From Dehalococcoidia bacterium (GTDB lineage Bacteria > Chloroflexota > Dehalococcoidia > JAUSJJ01), in the NCBI GenBank assembly GCA_030647705.1, contig JAUSJJ010000053.1, forward strand, positions 1-8,241: a stretch of DNA of 8,241 nt, given 5' to 3'. Shown piece after piece: positions 1 to 6,585 of this stretch. The notes under the pieces were generated by a model. It ran no database searches, was not told the DNA's origin, and saw only the letters and a list, made by a program, of their open reading frames with translations. Position 1 is the stretch's first letter. The number at the start of each line of letters is the position of its first letter. Both the position numbers and the translations under genes were made by a program.

Positions 1-6
1 TTATGA

Positions 7-12
7 TAGAAT
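7..12 (+). promoter_or_regulatory. Possible -10 element for a leaderless antiporter transcript
   Basis: TAGAAT (5 of 6 matches to TATAAT) ends six bases before the A of the ATG at 19, and no purine-rich Shine-Dalgarno lies between. This TANNNT-N6-ATG layout is the known pattern of leaderless genes. An overlapping TATGAT at 2-7 is also a 5/6 match and would give a leader of a few bases. Any -35 lies outside the window, so this is tentative. Confidence 0.35.
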
Positions 13-18
13 AGAACT

Positions 19-1743
19 ATGCAGCAATCGGCGCTGGTCGTCAATTTCACGATACTGCTCGCAGTTGCCCTGGTCGGCGGGATGGTAGCGCATCGCCTAA
101 GGCAACCAATCATTCTCGGCTACCTCCTCGTAGGCGTGATCGTCGGGCCCCATGCGCTTGGTGTAGTGCAAGACGTTGCTTTTGTCGAGGGTGCGGCGAC
201 CATTGGCGTAGCCTTATTGATGCTGACCCTCGGCCTGGAGGTGTCGTTTGCCCAACTGAAGCAGGCCGGCAGCGTGGGGTTGTGGGGTGGCATCGCACAG
301 ATATTGATCACGGCGTTACTGGCCGCGGCCGCTGGCGTGGCCATTTTCGGCTGGTCATGGAGCGAAGGTATCGTTCTGGGGCTGATCATCTCCTTGAGCA
401 GCACCATGGTATGCCTGAAGATACTGATGGACCGCGGCGAACTGGACTCCCTCCACGGGCGGATCATGATCGCCATCCTCATTCTGCAGGACATCAGCGT
501 GGTGCTGATGATCGTGGTCGAGCCCGTACTGGGCAAGGGAGGAACGAATCTCCCCCTGGCCCTGGGAACGGCTCTCTTGAGCATCGTCCTCTTCGTGGGC
601 ATCGCCGTAGTCGCCGGGGCCTGGGTGCTTCCCTGGCTAATGGGCCGGATCGGGGGTGTCCGTTCCAGGGAACTCTTTCTGTTAACGGTGCTTGTGATAT
701 GCCTGGGGGCAGCCCTGGGCACGCAAGTAGTGGGCCTGTCGGCTGTGTTCGGCGCCTTCCTGATCGGGATGGTGCTGCGTGAAACCAAGTTCGCCCATCA
801 GGCCCTGGCCGAAGTAACGCCGCTGCGCGATATCTTCGCCGCTCTCTTCTTCGTATCTCTGGGCATGTTGCTCGATCCGTCGTTTGTGGCCGCGAACTGG
901 GGGTTGGTCGTGGTTGCCGTCGGCCTGATATTCTCCATCAAATTCCTGACGGTCTTTGGCATTGTGCGCTTCTTCGGCTACAGCGGAGGAGTAGCGCTGC
1001 TTGCCGGAGCCGGCCTTATCCAAATCGGCGAGTTCGGCTTCATTCTGGCGCAACAAGGCGTAAACATGGGGATCGTCCTGCCGCAGCATTACTCCCTGAT
1101 CATCGGCAGCGCCATCATTTCCATGCTGCTCACGCCGCTTTCGATGGGCATCGTATCCCGTTTGTATGGCCGGCTGGCGCCCGGCGGCCTGTCCGGGCTG
1201 GCCCAGTCTCCCCCTGGCTCAACGCAGATGCAATTGGCTGAACCCACCGGCGACATAGTGATTGCGGGCTTTGGACGGATCGGCCAGAGTGTGGCCCATT
1301 CCTTGTCAGACGCCGGCATACCCTACAGCGTCGTGGAGATCGATCCGGAGGTGGTGTTCAAGGTACGCTGCGACGGAGTGGCGTGTATCTATGGCGATGC
1401 CAGCAACATGCACGTTCTCTCCCAAATAGACCTGTCCAACGTCAAGGTACTGGTGGTGACGTTCCCCGACCCGATAGCAGTGTTGACCACCGTGAGAGCG
1501 GCTTTGGACGTCAATCCCAAGATCAAGATCGTGGCGCGGGTGCACCGGACCCGAGAGGCCAAGATATTGACCAAGCTGGGGATAGAGGACCAGGTCAGCC
1601 CGGAATACGAAGCCAGCCTGGAGTTCTTGAGGAAGGTGTTGATCGTTACGGGCCGCTCCAAGGACGACATCAGGACGATCATGGGCGCCGCGACCCGAGA
1701 CAAGGAAGTGGTGGAGTTGGCGCAGGACGACAAGCACATTTAG
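19..1743 (+). CDS. CPA2/Kef-type monovalent cation:proton antiporter with C-terminal TrkA-N (RCK) domain
   Basis: A 574-residue inner-membrane protein, probably exchanging K+ or Na+ for H+. Residues 1 to about 385 are a run of hydrophobic helices typical of the Na+/H+ exchanger (CPA2) domain, with the family signature GYLLVGVIVGP near the second helix and GAFLIGMVLRE around helix 8. The ion-binding helix reads LQDISVV (Gln157-Asp158). This is the Q-D pair of Kef/YbaL-like proteins rather than the Asp-Asp pair of electrogenic NapA-type exchangers. After a linker, residues 412 to about 530 form a Rossmann TrkA-N domain: GFGRIG (Gly417, Gly419, Gly422) binds the dinucleotide, and Glu440/Asp442 end strand 2. 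No separate TrkA-C domain follows. The length matches YbaL (about 560 aa). The ATG at 19 is the only sensible start, but it has no Shine-Dalgarno; a leaderless start is possible. It could be named KefB, KefC or YbaL; the exact substrate cannot be read from sequence. Confidence 0.95.
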   Translation: MQQSALVVNFTILLAVALVGGMVAHRLRQPIILGYLLVGVIVGPHALGVVQDVAFVEGAATIGVALLMLTLGLEVSFAQLKQAGSVGLWGGIAQILITALLAAAAGVAIFGWSWSEGIVLGLIISLSSTMVCLKILMDRGELDSLHGRIMIAILILQDISVVLMIVVEPVLGKGGTNLPLALGTALLSIVLFVGIAVVAGAWVLPWLMGRIGGVRSRELFLLTVLVICLGAALGTQVVGLSAVFGAFLIGMVLRETKFAHQALAEVTPLRDIFAALFFVSLGMLLDPSFVAANWGLVVVAVGLIFSIKFLTVFGIVRFFGYSGGVALLAGAGLIQIGEFGFILAQQGVNMGIVLPQHYSLIIGSAIISMLLTPLSMGIVSRLYGRLAPGGLSGLAQSPPGSTQMQLAEPTGDIVIAGFGRIGQSVAHSLSDAGIPYSVVEIDPEVVFKVRCDGVACIYGDASNMHVLSQIDLSNVKVLVVTFPDPIAVLTTVRAALDVNPKIKIVARVHRTREAKILTKLGIEDQVSPEYEASLEFLRKVLIVTGRSKDDIRTIMGAATRDKEVVELAQDDKHI

Positions 1744-1812
1744 TTTGCCGTGCCGCGGCCGCTTTCCTGGCGGCCTGGGCTGTCCTTCAGTGAAGACAGT
1801 ACCAGCTTTCTT

Positions 1813-1837
1813 CCCGCCCGGCTAGCCGGGCGGGTTT
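1813..1837 (+). terminator. Palindromic hairpin, likely intrinsic terminator of the antiporter gene
   Basis: Positions 1813-1834 form a perfect 22-base palindrome centred on GCTAGC, with half-site CCCGCCCGGCT. It folds to a G+C-only stem of about 9 bp with a tight loop. It is followed on the + strand by a short TTTGT run and lies 70 bases after the antiporter stop. The T tract is weak, so termination efficiency is uncertain. On the opposite strand the stem is followed by AAGAAAG, so it would work only in the + direction. Confidence 0.6.
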
Positions 1838-1895
1838 GTCCCGCCGCACCATCCACCTAATCGTACGGAAGGCGTGCCTTTGCCTCCGGCGAAAC

Positions 1896-2150
1896 ATGAG
1901 CAAGAACCCAACCGATACTGAGACAGGCCTGTCCCGGAAGCTTGGCCTTCCCGCGGCCACCTTGACCGGCCTTGGCGTCATCCTGGGAGCGGGCATCTAC
2001 GTGCTCGTTGGCGTGGCTGCCGGCAAGGCGGGCAACGCAGTCTGGTTATCTTTTCTTTTCGCCGCGCTAGGCGCAAGCTTAACCGGGGTTTCGTACGCCC
2101 GCCTGAGCCGCCTGCGCCCGAAAGACGGGGCGCTTGCCCGTGCTTCTTGA
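1896..2150 (+). pseudogene. Truncated APC-superfamily amino acid permease (N-terminal fragment)
   Basis: The 84-codon reading frame begins MSKNPTD and then shows the classic start of an amino acid permease: LSRKLGL, then TGLGVILGAGIYVLVG (helix 1 with the unwound GAGIY substrate-binding loop). Helix 2 follows with AGNAVWLSFLFAALGASLTG, then SYARLS and PKDGA. Intact relatives have SYAELS, P(K/R)AGAEYVY and about 400 more residues. Here similarity stops after PKDGA (near 2132) and a stop follows five codons later. No continuation of the permease was found in the other two + frames. An in-frame ATG at 1836 lies inside the upstream hairpin region and adds only non-homologous residues. There is no good Shine-Dalgarno or promoter in front of the ATG at 1896. 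It is read as a dead stump left by a deletion or rearrangement; a short functional membrane peptide is much less likely. Confidence 0.75.
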
Positions 2151-2174
2151 CAATGTCCCCTGCTGTGCTAAGCT
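2147..2174 (+). promoter_or_regulatory. Sigma70-type promoter of the sugar dehydrogenase lipoprotein gene
   Basis: An exact TTGACA (2147-2152) is followed after 16 bases by TAAGCT (2169-2174), preceded by TGC as in an extended -10 (TGn). The predicted transcript start near 2181 leaves a short leader that carries the Shine-Dalgarno GGAGGTG. The -35 overlaps the stop codon of the permease stump, so the promoter begins at the edge of the scar. The -10 matches only 3 of 6 positions. Confidence 0.6.
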
Positions 2175-2183
2175 GGAAACAGT

Positions 2184-2190
2184 GGAGGTG
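2184..2190 (+). promoter_or_regulatory. Ribosome binding site that fixes the dehydrogenase start at 2197
   Basis: GGAGGTG lies six bases before the ATG at 2197. An in-frame TTG at 2134 has no such site, lies upstream of the promoter -35, and would put 21 hydrophilic residues before the signal peptide. The ATG at 2197 is therefore preferred. Confidence 0.8.
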
Positions 2191-2196
2191 GCTGGC

Positions 2197-3288
2197 ATGG
2201 GTCGGTTCTGGGGGATAGCGTCGGCGGCATTGCTGGCTCTGGCCGCCTGTACGGCGGCGCCGACGGCAGCCGTGCCGCCTGAAATCAGCATCAGCGTCGT
2301 GGCCGAGAATCTGGATGCACCCTGGGCCGTTGGACTTGCGCCGGACGGGCGGATCTTCGTCGCCGAGCGCAGCGGGACCGTTCGGGTCGTCCGGAACGAC
2401 ATTCTGGTGAATGAGCCGTGGTTGAGCCTGGAGTCGGCCAGGGGAGGGGAGGCCGGTCTGCTGGGGCTGGCGATCGACCCCGGTTTCGCCCAGAACCATT
2501 TCGTCTACGTAGCATATACCTACCGTGACGCCGGCGGACAACTGCGAAACCGCCTGGTGCGGGTCCGTGACGATGCCGAAACACAAAAAGGTGTGGTCGA
2601 CAAGGTCCTGCTCGATGGCGTGTTGGGCAGCGCCAACCACGATGGTGGCCGCGTCAAGGTGGGGCCCGACGGCAAGCTCTACTGGACGACGGGAGACGCG
2701 CAGCGTCCAGACCTGGCGCAAGACCTCTCTTCGCTTAACGGCAAGATCCTCAGATTGAACACCGACGGCGCCATTCCACCCGACAACCCGTTTCCAGGGT
2801 CGCCGGTATACTCCTACGGCCATCGCAATCCTCAAGGCCTGGCCTGGCAGCCGGGCACCGGGCGCCTCTATGCCACGGAGCACGGCCCGACAGCCCACGA
2901 CGAGGTCAACTACATCGAGCCTGGGAAGAACTACGGCTGGCCGGCGATCACGGGCGGCCAGAACAGAGAGGGCATGGAGGCGCCGGTTTTGCATGGCGGT
3001 TTTGACACCTGGGCGCCGAGCGGCGCAGCATTCGTCACCGTTGGACCCTGGGCTGGGTCGTTGCTCTTTGCCGGCTTGCGGGGCCAAAGCCTATACCGGC
3101 TGACCCTCGACGCCGCCGATCCTCGACGCGTCGCAGGTTTCGAGCGTCTTCTCTCCGGCCAGTACGGGAGGCTGCGAGACGTTGTACAGGCAAGCGATGG
3201 GGCCATCTATGTTCTCACCTGTAACCGTGACGGCAGAGGAAGCCCCACTCCAAACGATGACAGGCTGCTCAAGCTGGCAGTAAGATGA
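2197..3288 (+). CDS. PQQ-dependent sugar dehydrogenase-like lipoprotein (glucose/sorbosone dehydrogenase family)
   Basis: A 363-residue exported protein of the six-bladed beta-propeller GSDH family (soluble aldose dehydrogenases such as YliI). Known members oxidise sugars outside the cytoplasm with PQQ. The start MGRFWGIASAALLALAAC is a lipoprotein signal with lipobox LAAC, so Cys18 would be lipidated. Propeller landmarks run in order: LDAPWAVGLAPDGRIFVAER near 35, GGEAGLLGLAIDPGF, ANHDGG with the catalytic-base His148, KVGPDGKLYWTTGDA, and YGHRNPQGLAW with the PQQ-contacting Arg210-Asn211. Then follow ATEHGP (His229), DEVNYIEPGKNYGWP, and APSGAAFV near the end. These active-site landmarks are intact, so it should be functional if PQQ is available. 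No PQQ biosynthesis gene is in the window. It has its own promoter and is monocistronic here. The natural sugar is unknown. Confidence 0.9.
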   Translation: MGRFWGIASAALLALAACTAAPTAAVPPEISISVVAENLDAPWAVGLAPDGRIFVAERSGTVRVVRNDILVNEPWLSLESARGGEAGLLGLAIDPGFAQNHFVYVAYTYRDAGGQLRNRLVRVRDDAETQKGVVDKVLLDGVLGSANHDGGRVKVGPDGKLYWTTGDAQRPDLAQDLSSLNGKILRLNTDGAIPPDNPFPGSPVYSYGHRNPQGLAWQPGTGRLYATEHGPTAHDEVNYIEPGKNYGWPAITGGQNREGMEAPVLHGGFDTWAPSGAAFVTVGPWAGSLLFAGLRGQSLYRLTLDAADPRRVAGFERLLSGQYGRLRDVVQASDGAIYVLTCNRDGRGSPTPNDDRLLKLAVR

Positions 3289-3333
3289 AGGCGCAGGTTA
3301 TCGCGTCCGAGCGTGCAGCCTGTTCAGGGCCTG

Positions 3334-4089
3334 CTATCTGAAGTCCTGAATGTCAGCCAGCTTGGCGCTCCGGAGGCAGAAGTACTGGACTGTGTCAACC
3401 CAGTAGTCCAGATTTGCCTCGACCTGCGAAGGAGTGCGGTCGCAAAGCTCTATGGTCAACTCGGCCATGCCGAACATCTCTGAGTCGATGTGCCAGCTCC
3501 AGGGCTCGTTGTAGGGCACTGATCCACGGAGCATTCGACCGGTGGGTATGGTAGCCCTGCTTTCCCCGCGCTGAACAGCGAAAACCTGCTCTATCCCAGT
3601 CTTTTTGGTGAGGAATACCATGTACTTCTCCTGGTTCACATCGAAGGTCGCCAGAATGCCGCCGGCAAGCGCCGGTTTCTTCTCGAAGACCAGACGCAGC
3701 CGGTAATCGCCTTTCTCTATCCCCCTGCCCACTTCCGGGTACGGCTCGACTGTGAACTGGACCTGGTAATCCTCGAAAGAGTCTTTCCAGTGCCCCTTGG
3801 TCAAACCGGGCTGCGTCAGCACCTTGCGTTGCGAAGGGCCGAGATGCGTGATCTCCAGGAGACAGGACACCTCCCCCTGCCACACGCACGTCGCACCGGT
3901 AGGGCAGCGGCTATCAGTGACAACTTCCAGGAATCTCACCCTGAGCTGTTGGCCCTTTAAGGAGGCGCCCTGTCCCAAAGCTAGGCTGAACTCCTGGCCA
4001 AGGTCGACGCTCTGTTCACCTGTCCGGCTAACGCAGCTCAAAGACGCCAGCGCGGCTATGGCAAGGACCGCCAGGACATATTTCAGCAT
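3334..4089 (-). CDS. Exported two-domain protein, DSRCPxG-type domain plus BP74-like C-terminal domain
   Basis: A 251-residue protein of unknown function. Residues 1-19 (MLKYVLAVLAIAALASLSC) are a signal sequence ending in Cys19. The -3 to -1 residues are Ser-Leu-Ser, a poor lipobox, so lipidation is uncertain but export is likely. Residues about 28-138 hold a beta-rich domain with the motif DSRCPTGATCVWQGEV (Cys62, Cys68; a further Cys76), seen in many uncharacterised bacterial lipoproteins. The two or three cysteines suggest a disulphide outside the cytoplasm. Residues about 148-251 form a second domain with PWSWH (196-200), ELCD (214-217), a DYWVDTVQYFC stretch and a closing WSAR-like LRSAKL. 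From memory this resembles the BP74-type domain, first named from a slime-mould calcium-dependent phospholipid-associated protein; this needs a profile search. The start at 4089 has TAAGGAG seven bases upstream. The gene converges on the dehydrogenase and is divergent from the exporter. Confidence 0.8.
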   Translation of the reverse strand: MLKYVLAVLAIAALASLSCVSRTGEQSVDLGQEFSLALGQGASLKGQQLRVRFLEVVTDSRCPTGATCVWQGEVSCLLEITHLGPSQRKVLTQPGLTKGHWKDSFEDYQVQFTVEPYPEVGRGIEKGDYRLRLVFEKKPALAGGILATFDVNQEKYMVFLTKKTGIEQVFAVQRGESRATIPTGRMLRGSVPYNEPWSWHIDSEMFGMAELTIELCDRTPSQVEANLDYWVDTVQYFCLRSAKLADIQDFR

Positions 4090-4096
4090 CGCACCA

Positions 4097-4131
4097 CTCC
4101 TTACTGAACTCCCATCTCATTCCCCATTATA
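4097..4131 (-). promoter_or_regulatory. -10 element and ribosome binding site of the exported two-domain protein
   Basis: On the minus strand an exact TATAAT lies at 4131-4126, giving a predicted start near 4119 and a leader of about 30 bases. The leader holds the Shine-Dalgarno TAAGGAG at 4103-4097. No good -35 sits 16-18 bases upstream (the sequence there is TACCCC-like), so activity may depend on an activator or be modest. Confidence 0.55.
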
Positions 4132-4156
4132 GCGCGTCTTACCGGGTCGGGGTACG

Positions 4157-4194
4157 CCGCCTGGAAAGGCGAGAGGGGTAGTTGTACCGCCTGG
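4157..4194. repeat. 8-bp direct repeat CCGCCTGG, 30-bp spacing, in the divergent promoter region
   Basis: CCGCCTGG occurs at 4157-4164 and again at 4187-4194, an offset of exactly 30 bp (about three helical turns). GTAC stands just before each copy (4152-4155 and 4184-4187). The right copy abuts the -35 of the exporter promoter and the left copy lies upstream of the minus-strand -10. This could be a regulator site for both promoters; an 8-mer pair may also be chance. Confidence 0.35.
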
Positions 4195-4210
4195 TCAGCG
4201 GAAGTATAAT
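4182..4210 (+). promoter_or_regulatory. Sigma70-type promoter of the DHA2 exporter gene
   Basis: TTGTAC (4182-4187), 17 bases, then an exact TATAAT (4205-4210). The predicted start near 4217 leaves about 55 bases of leader before the GTG start codon at 4273. The spacing is ideal; the -35 keeps the TTG core. Confidence 0.65.
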
Positions 4211-4272
4211 CTGTGCTGTCATTTCTGAACTGGGCCGGGACTCCGGTCGGTCCGGCCTGAACAGGACGTGCT

Positions 4273-5742
4273 GTGACAGAAGCCAATGCGCAGAGGGGAC
4301 ACACGCTACCTGTGTCCAAGTGGCAGGTCCTGGCGGCAGTGATGCTGGGCACTTTCATGATGCCACTGGATGCCAGCATAGTAAACACCGTCCTCCCCGC
4401 CATCACCGACGTCCTGCACACCGATATCTCCATCGCGCAGTGGGCGCCTACCGTCTACCTGCTTACCATTTGCTGCCTGATCTTGCTTTGGGGGCGGCTG
4501 GGTGACGTAGTAGGATACCGAAGGGTGTTCCTGACCGGCCTGGCAGCTTTCACCCTGACCTCCATGTTGTGCGGCCTGTCGCAAAGCATATGGATGCTGA
4601 TCCTGTTCCGGGCGCTGCAAGGCCTTTCGGCCAGCATGGTCATGGCCGTGGGCTTTGCCATCATCACTTCCGCCTTTCCGGCCAGAGAGCGGGGCAAGGC
4701 ATTGGGCATCTATGCTACCGGCATAGCGATTGCGTTGGCGCTGGGGCCGACCCTTGGTGGGTTGATCGCCCAGAACCTGAGCTGGCGTTACGTCTTCATC
4801 ATCAACGTCCCCATCGGAATAGCCTCTCTGCTCTGGGGGACCCGCATCATCCCACGGAGCGGTTCCAAACCAGCGCAACGCCTTGACTGGGCCGGCGCCG
4901 TCACCGCCCTCTTCTTCCTCCTCGCTGTGCTTGTGTACGCCAACAGAGGGCAGGACTGGGGATGGTCATCACCCCTGGCTCTGGGAGTCCTGGCGGCCGG
5001 AATGGCGTTCGGGGCGTTGTTCATCCAGGTGGAGCGCTCTTCGGCACAGCCTATGCTCAACCTGTCGCTGTTTGCAAATCGGGTATTCAGTTTTGCCAGC
5101 CTGAGCTCGCTGCTCAACTTCATGGCTATGTATGCCCTGGTCTTCGTGACGCCGTTCTATCTGATGTTCGTGCTCCATTACGATGTGTTCAAAGTAGGGC
5201 TGGTCATGGCGGCTTCCCCCGTGATCACCCTCTGCGTAGCGCCATTCACCGGCGCAGCCTCCGACCGTTTCGGTACCAGGTTCTTCGCGATCTTCGGCAT
5301 GTCCATCAGCGCCGTGGGGATGTTCCTGCTCGCCAACCTCACCACATCGGCCTCCGCATTCGATGTAGCCTGGCGACTGTCCGTCATCGGCCTGGGCTCC
5401 GGCATGTTTCAAAGCCCCAACAACAGCACTGTGATGGGAAGCGTCCCTGTACAGCACCTGGGCATCGCTTCAGGCCTGTTGGCCGCGATGCGCAATGTGG
5501 GGATGGTGCTGGGAATAGGGGTGGCCGGGGCCGTGCTCTACGCCCAGGCCCCGGTCTCGGCGACCTCGGCGCCAGGCGCCTTCGGACCGGGTGACATCGC
5601 CCGGTTCATGACCGGCGTGCGTTGGGCTTATATTGCAGGAGGCGCTCTGGCGGCCACCGCCGCCCTGACCTCGCTGCTGGCCGCGGGCAAGCTCCGAAAG
5701 CCGGACAGGCGACCCGGCGACGAGACAACGCCCGCTTCATAG
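4273..5742 (+). CDS. MFS drug/metabolite exporter, DHA2 (EmrB/QacA) family, 14 TM
   Basis: A 489-residue inner-membrane drug:H+ antiporter-type protein. Family motifs are in order: LDASIVNTVLPAI in helix 1 (motif D1, with Asp33), GRLGDVVGYRR at 74-84 (motif A, loop 2-3), LFRALQG with Arg113 (motif B, proton relay), and GPTLGGLIAQNLSWRYVF at 158-175 (motif C, the antiporter signature). The length and number of hydrophobic segments fit the 14-helix DHA2 class. The start is GTG at 4273, with AGGA six bases upstream. An in-frame stop at 4258 excludes earlier starts, and the nearby ATG at 4286 is out of frame. Substrate is unknown: toxic organics, dyes, bile-salt-like compounds or a self-made metabolite are all possible. 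No TetR or MarR regulator is adjacent, unusual for this family, although the promoter region has a repeat. The hydratase gene 57 bases downstream is probably co-transcribed. Confidence 0.93.
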   Translation: MTEANAQRGHTLPVSKWQVLAAVMLGTFMMPLDASIVNTVLPAITDVLHTDISIAQWAPTVYLLTICCLILLWGRLGDVVGYRRVFLTGLAAFTLTSMLCGLSQSIWMLILFRALQGLSASMVMAVGFAIITSAFPARERGKALGIYATGIAIALALGPTLGGLIAQNLSWRYVFIINVPIGIASLLWGTRIIPRSGSKPAQRLDWAGAVTALFFLLAVLVYANRGQDWGWSSPLALGVLAAGMAFGALFIQVERSSAQPMLNLSLFANRVFSFASLSSLLNFMAMYALVFVTPFYLMFVLHYDVFKVGLVMAASPVITLCVAPFTGAASDRFGTRFFAIFGMSISAVGMFLLANLTTSASAFDVAWRLSVIGLGSGMFQSPNNSTVMGSVPVQHLGIASGLLAAMRNVGMVLGIGVAGAVLYAQAPVSATSAPGAFGPGDIARFMTGVRWAYIAGGALAATAALTSLLAAGKLRKPDRRPGDETTPAS

Positions 5743-5786
5743 TATCTTATCTCAGCCGGGCATCAGCCATTGGAAGGGGCGAAAAC

Positions 5787-5794
5787 AAGGAGGT
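5787..5794 (+). promoter_or_regulatory. Consensus ribosome binding site that fixes the enoyl-CoA hydratase start
   Basis: AAGGAGGT, a full match to the anti-16S consensus, ends five bases before the ATG at 5800. An in-frame TTG at 5770 lacks such a site and would add ten residues not seen at the start of crotonases, so 5800 is chosen. Confidence 0.85.
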
Positions 5795-5799
5795 GTCGA

Positions 5800-6582
5800 A
5801 TGTACCAGCACATCACGTTGGAAAAGGAGAAAGGCGTAGCCACCGTTCTGCTGAACAAGGCGGACAGGTTCAACCTTCTCGATTTCGAGGTGCTTGACGA
5901 ACTGACGTCAGCGATGGCCCGATTGAACGACGACGACGAGGTGGGCGTGGTGGTGCTGGGCACTGCCAAGAAAGAGGTCTTTTCGGGCGGCGCCGACGTC
6001 GATTTCATGCTGTCTTTGACCCCGGCCAGGGCCAGAAAGTTCGTGCGAACGGTGCATAAGGCCTGCGACAGCATCCGCCATCTGGAGAAGCCAGTGATTG
6101 CGGCCCTGAGCGGCCACTGCCTGGGAGGTGGCTGCGAGATGGCGATGGCGTGTGATATTCGCATCGCCGCCGAGAACACCCGGATCGGGCTGCCGGAGAT
6201 CAAGGCGGGAATCCCTTCGGTTGTGGAGGCGGCTCTGATGCCCCGGCTCATCGGGATGGGCAAGGTGAGGGAGATGGTCCTGACTGGGGACTCGATTGAC
6301 GCGGCTGAAGCCGAGCGCATCGGCCTGGTCAATAAGGTTGTTCCGCTTGCCGGTTTGGGGCAGGCGGCCCGCGACATGGCCGGCCGGATACTGGCCAACG
6401 GCCCGTTCGCCGTCAGGATGCAAAAAGACATCCTGAACAAATGGATGGAGACCGACCTGGCGGCCGCCATGGAGCACAGCATCAACTGCTTCGCGCTCTG
6501 CTTCACCACCGACGAGCCGAGGGAGTCGATGACCGCCTTCAAGGAGAAGCGGAAGCCCCGGTTCAAGGGCGATGGCAGGTAG
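5800..6582 (+). CDS. Enoyl-CoA hydratase/isomerase (crotonase superfamily)
   Basis: A 260-residue cytoplasmic enzyme acting on acyl-CoA thioesters, probably hydrating a trans-2-enoyl-CoA. The oxyanion-hole segments are FSGGADV (61-67) and SGHCLGGGCE (104-113). Both general acid/base glutamates of hydratases are in place: Glu113 in CEMAMACDI and Glu133 in GLPEIKAG. The stretch after Glu133 reads GIPSVVEAALMPRLIG instead of the common G-x-x-PGAGGTQRLPR. This marks a subgroup of uncertain substrate rather than classical short-chain beta-oxidation hydratase. LTGDSIDAAEAERIGLVNKVV is the usual C-terminal hinge. The length is normal for the family. It follows the exporter by 57 bases with a very strong ribosome binding site and no visible promoter of its own, so it is likely in that operon. 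No other acyl-CoA enzyme is nearby, so its pathway cannot be inferred. Confidence 0.94.
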   Translation: MYQHITLEKEKGVATVLLNKADRFNLLDFEVLDELTSAMARLNDDDEVGVVVLGTAKKEVFSGGADVDFMLSLTPARARKFVRTVHKACDSIRHLEKPVIAALSGHCLGGGCEMAMACDIRIAAENTRIGLPEIKAGIPSVVEAALMPRLIGMGKVREMVLTGDSIDAAEAERIGLVNKVVPLAGLGQAARDMAGRILANGPFAVRMQKDILNKWMETDLAAAMEHSINCFALCFTTDEPRESMTAFKEKRKPRFKGDGR

Positions 6583-6585
6583 CAA

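Noticed and set aside
120..788. A 222-codon open frame on the minus strand opposite the antiporter
   Set aside because: Its translation has no domain-like pattern, and the opposite strand codes for clear membrane helices with family motifs.
1836..1895. ATG-like start at 1836 for the permease fragment
   Set aside because: It overlaps the tail of the terminator-like palindrome, adds 20 residues unlike any permease and has no ribosome binding site; the ATG at 1896 fits the family N-terminus.
2134..2196. TTG at 2134 as the start of the dehydrogenase
   Set aside because: It lies upstream of the TTGACA promoter, has no ribosome binding site and would bury the lipoprotein signal.
1978..3087. A 369-codon open frame on the minus strand across the dehydrogenase gene
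   Set aside because: It is Arg/Pro/Gly-rich with no recognisable domain and lies opposite a gene with intact family motifs, signal peptide, promoter and ribosome binding site. It is a by-product of high G+C.
3289..3333. Possible terminator hairpin between the convergent dehydrogenase and exported-protein genes
   Set aside because: Only a 4-bp GCAG/CTGC match with no T run on either strand; not enough to call.
4306..4878. A 190-codon open frame on the minus strand opposite the exporter
   Set aside because: Low-complexity, Gln/Asp/Gly-rich translation without homology-like pattern; the plus strand carries the DHA2 motifs.
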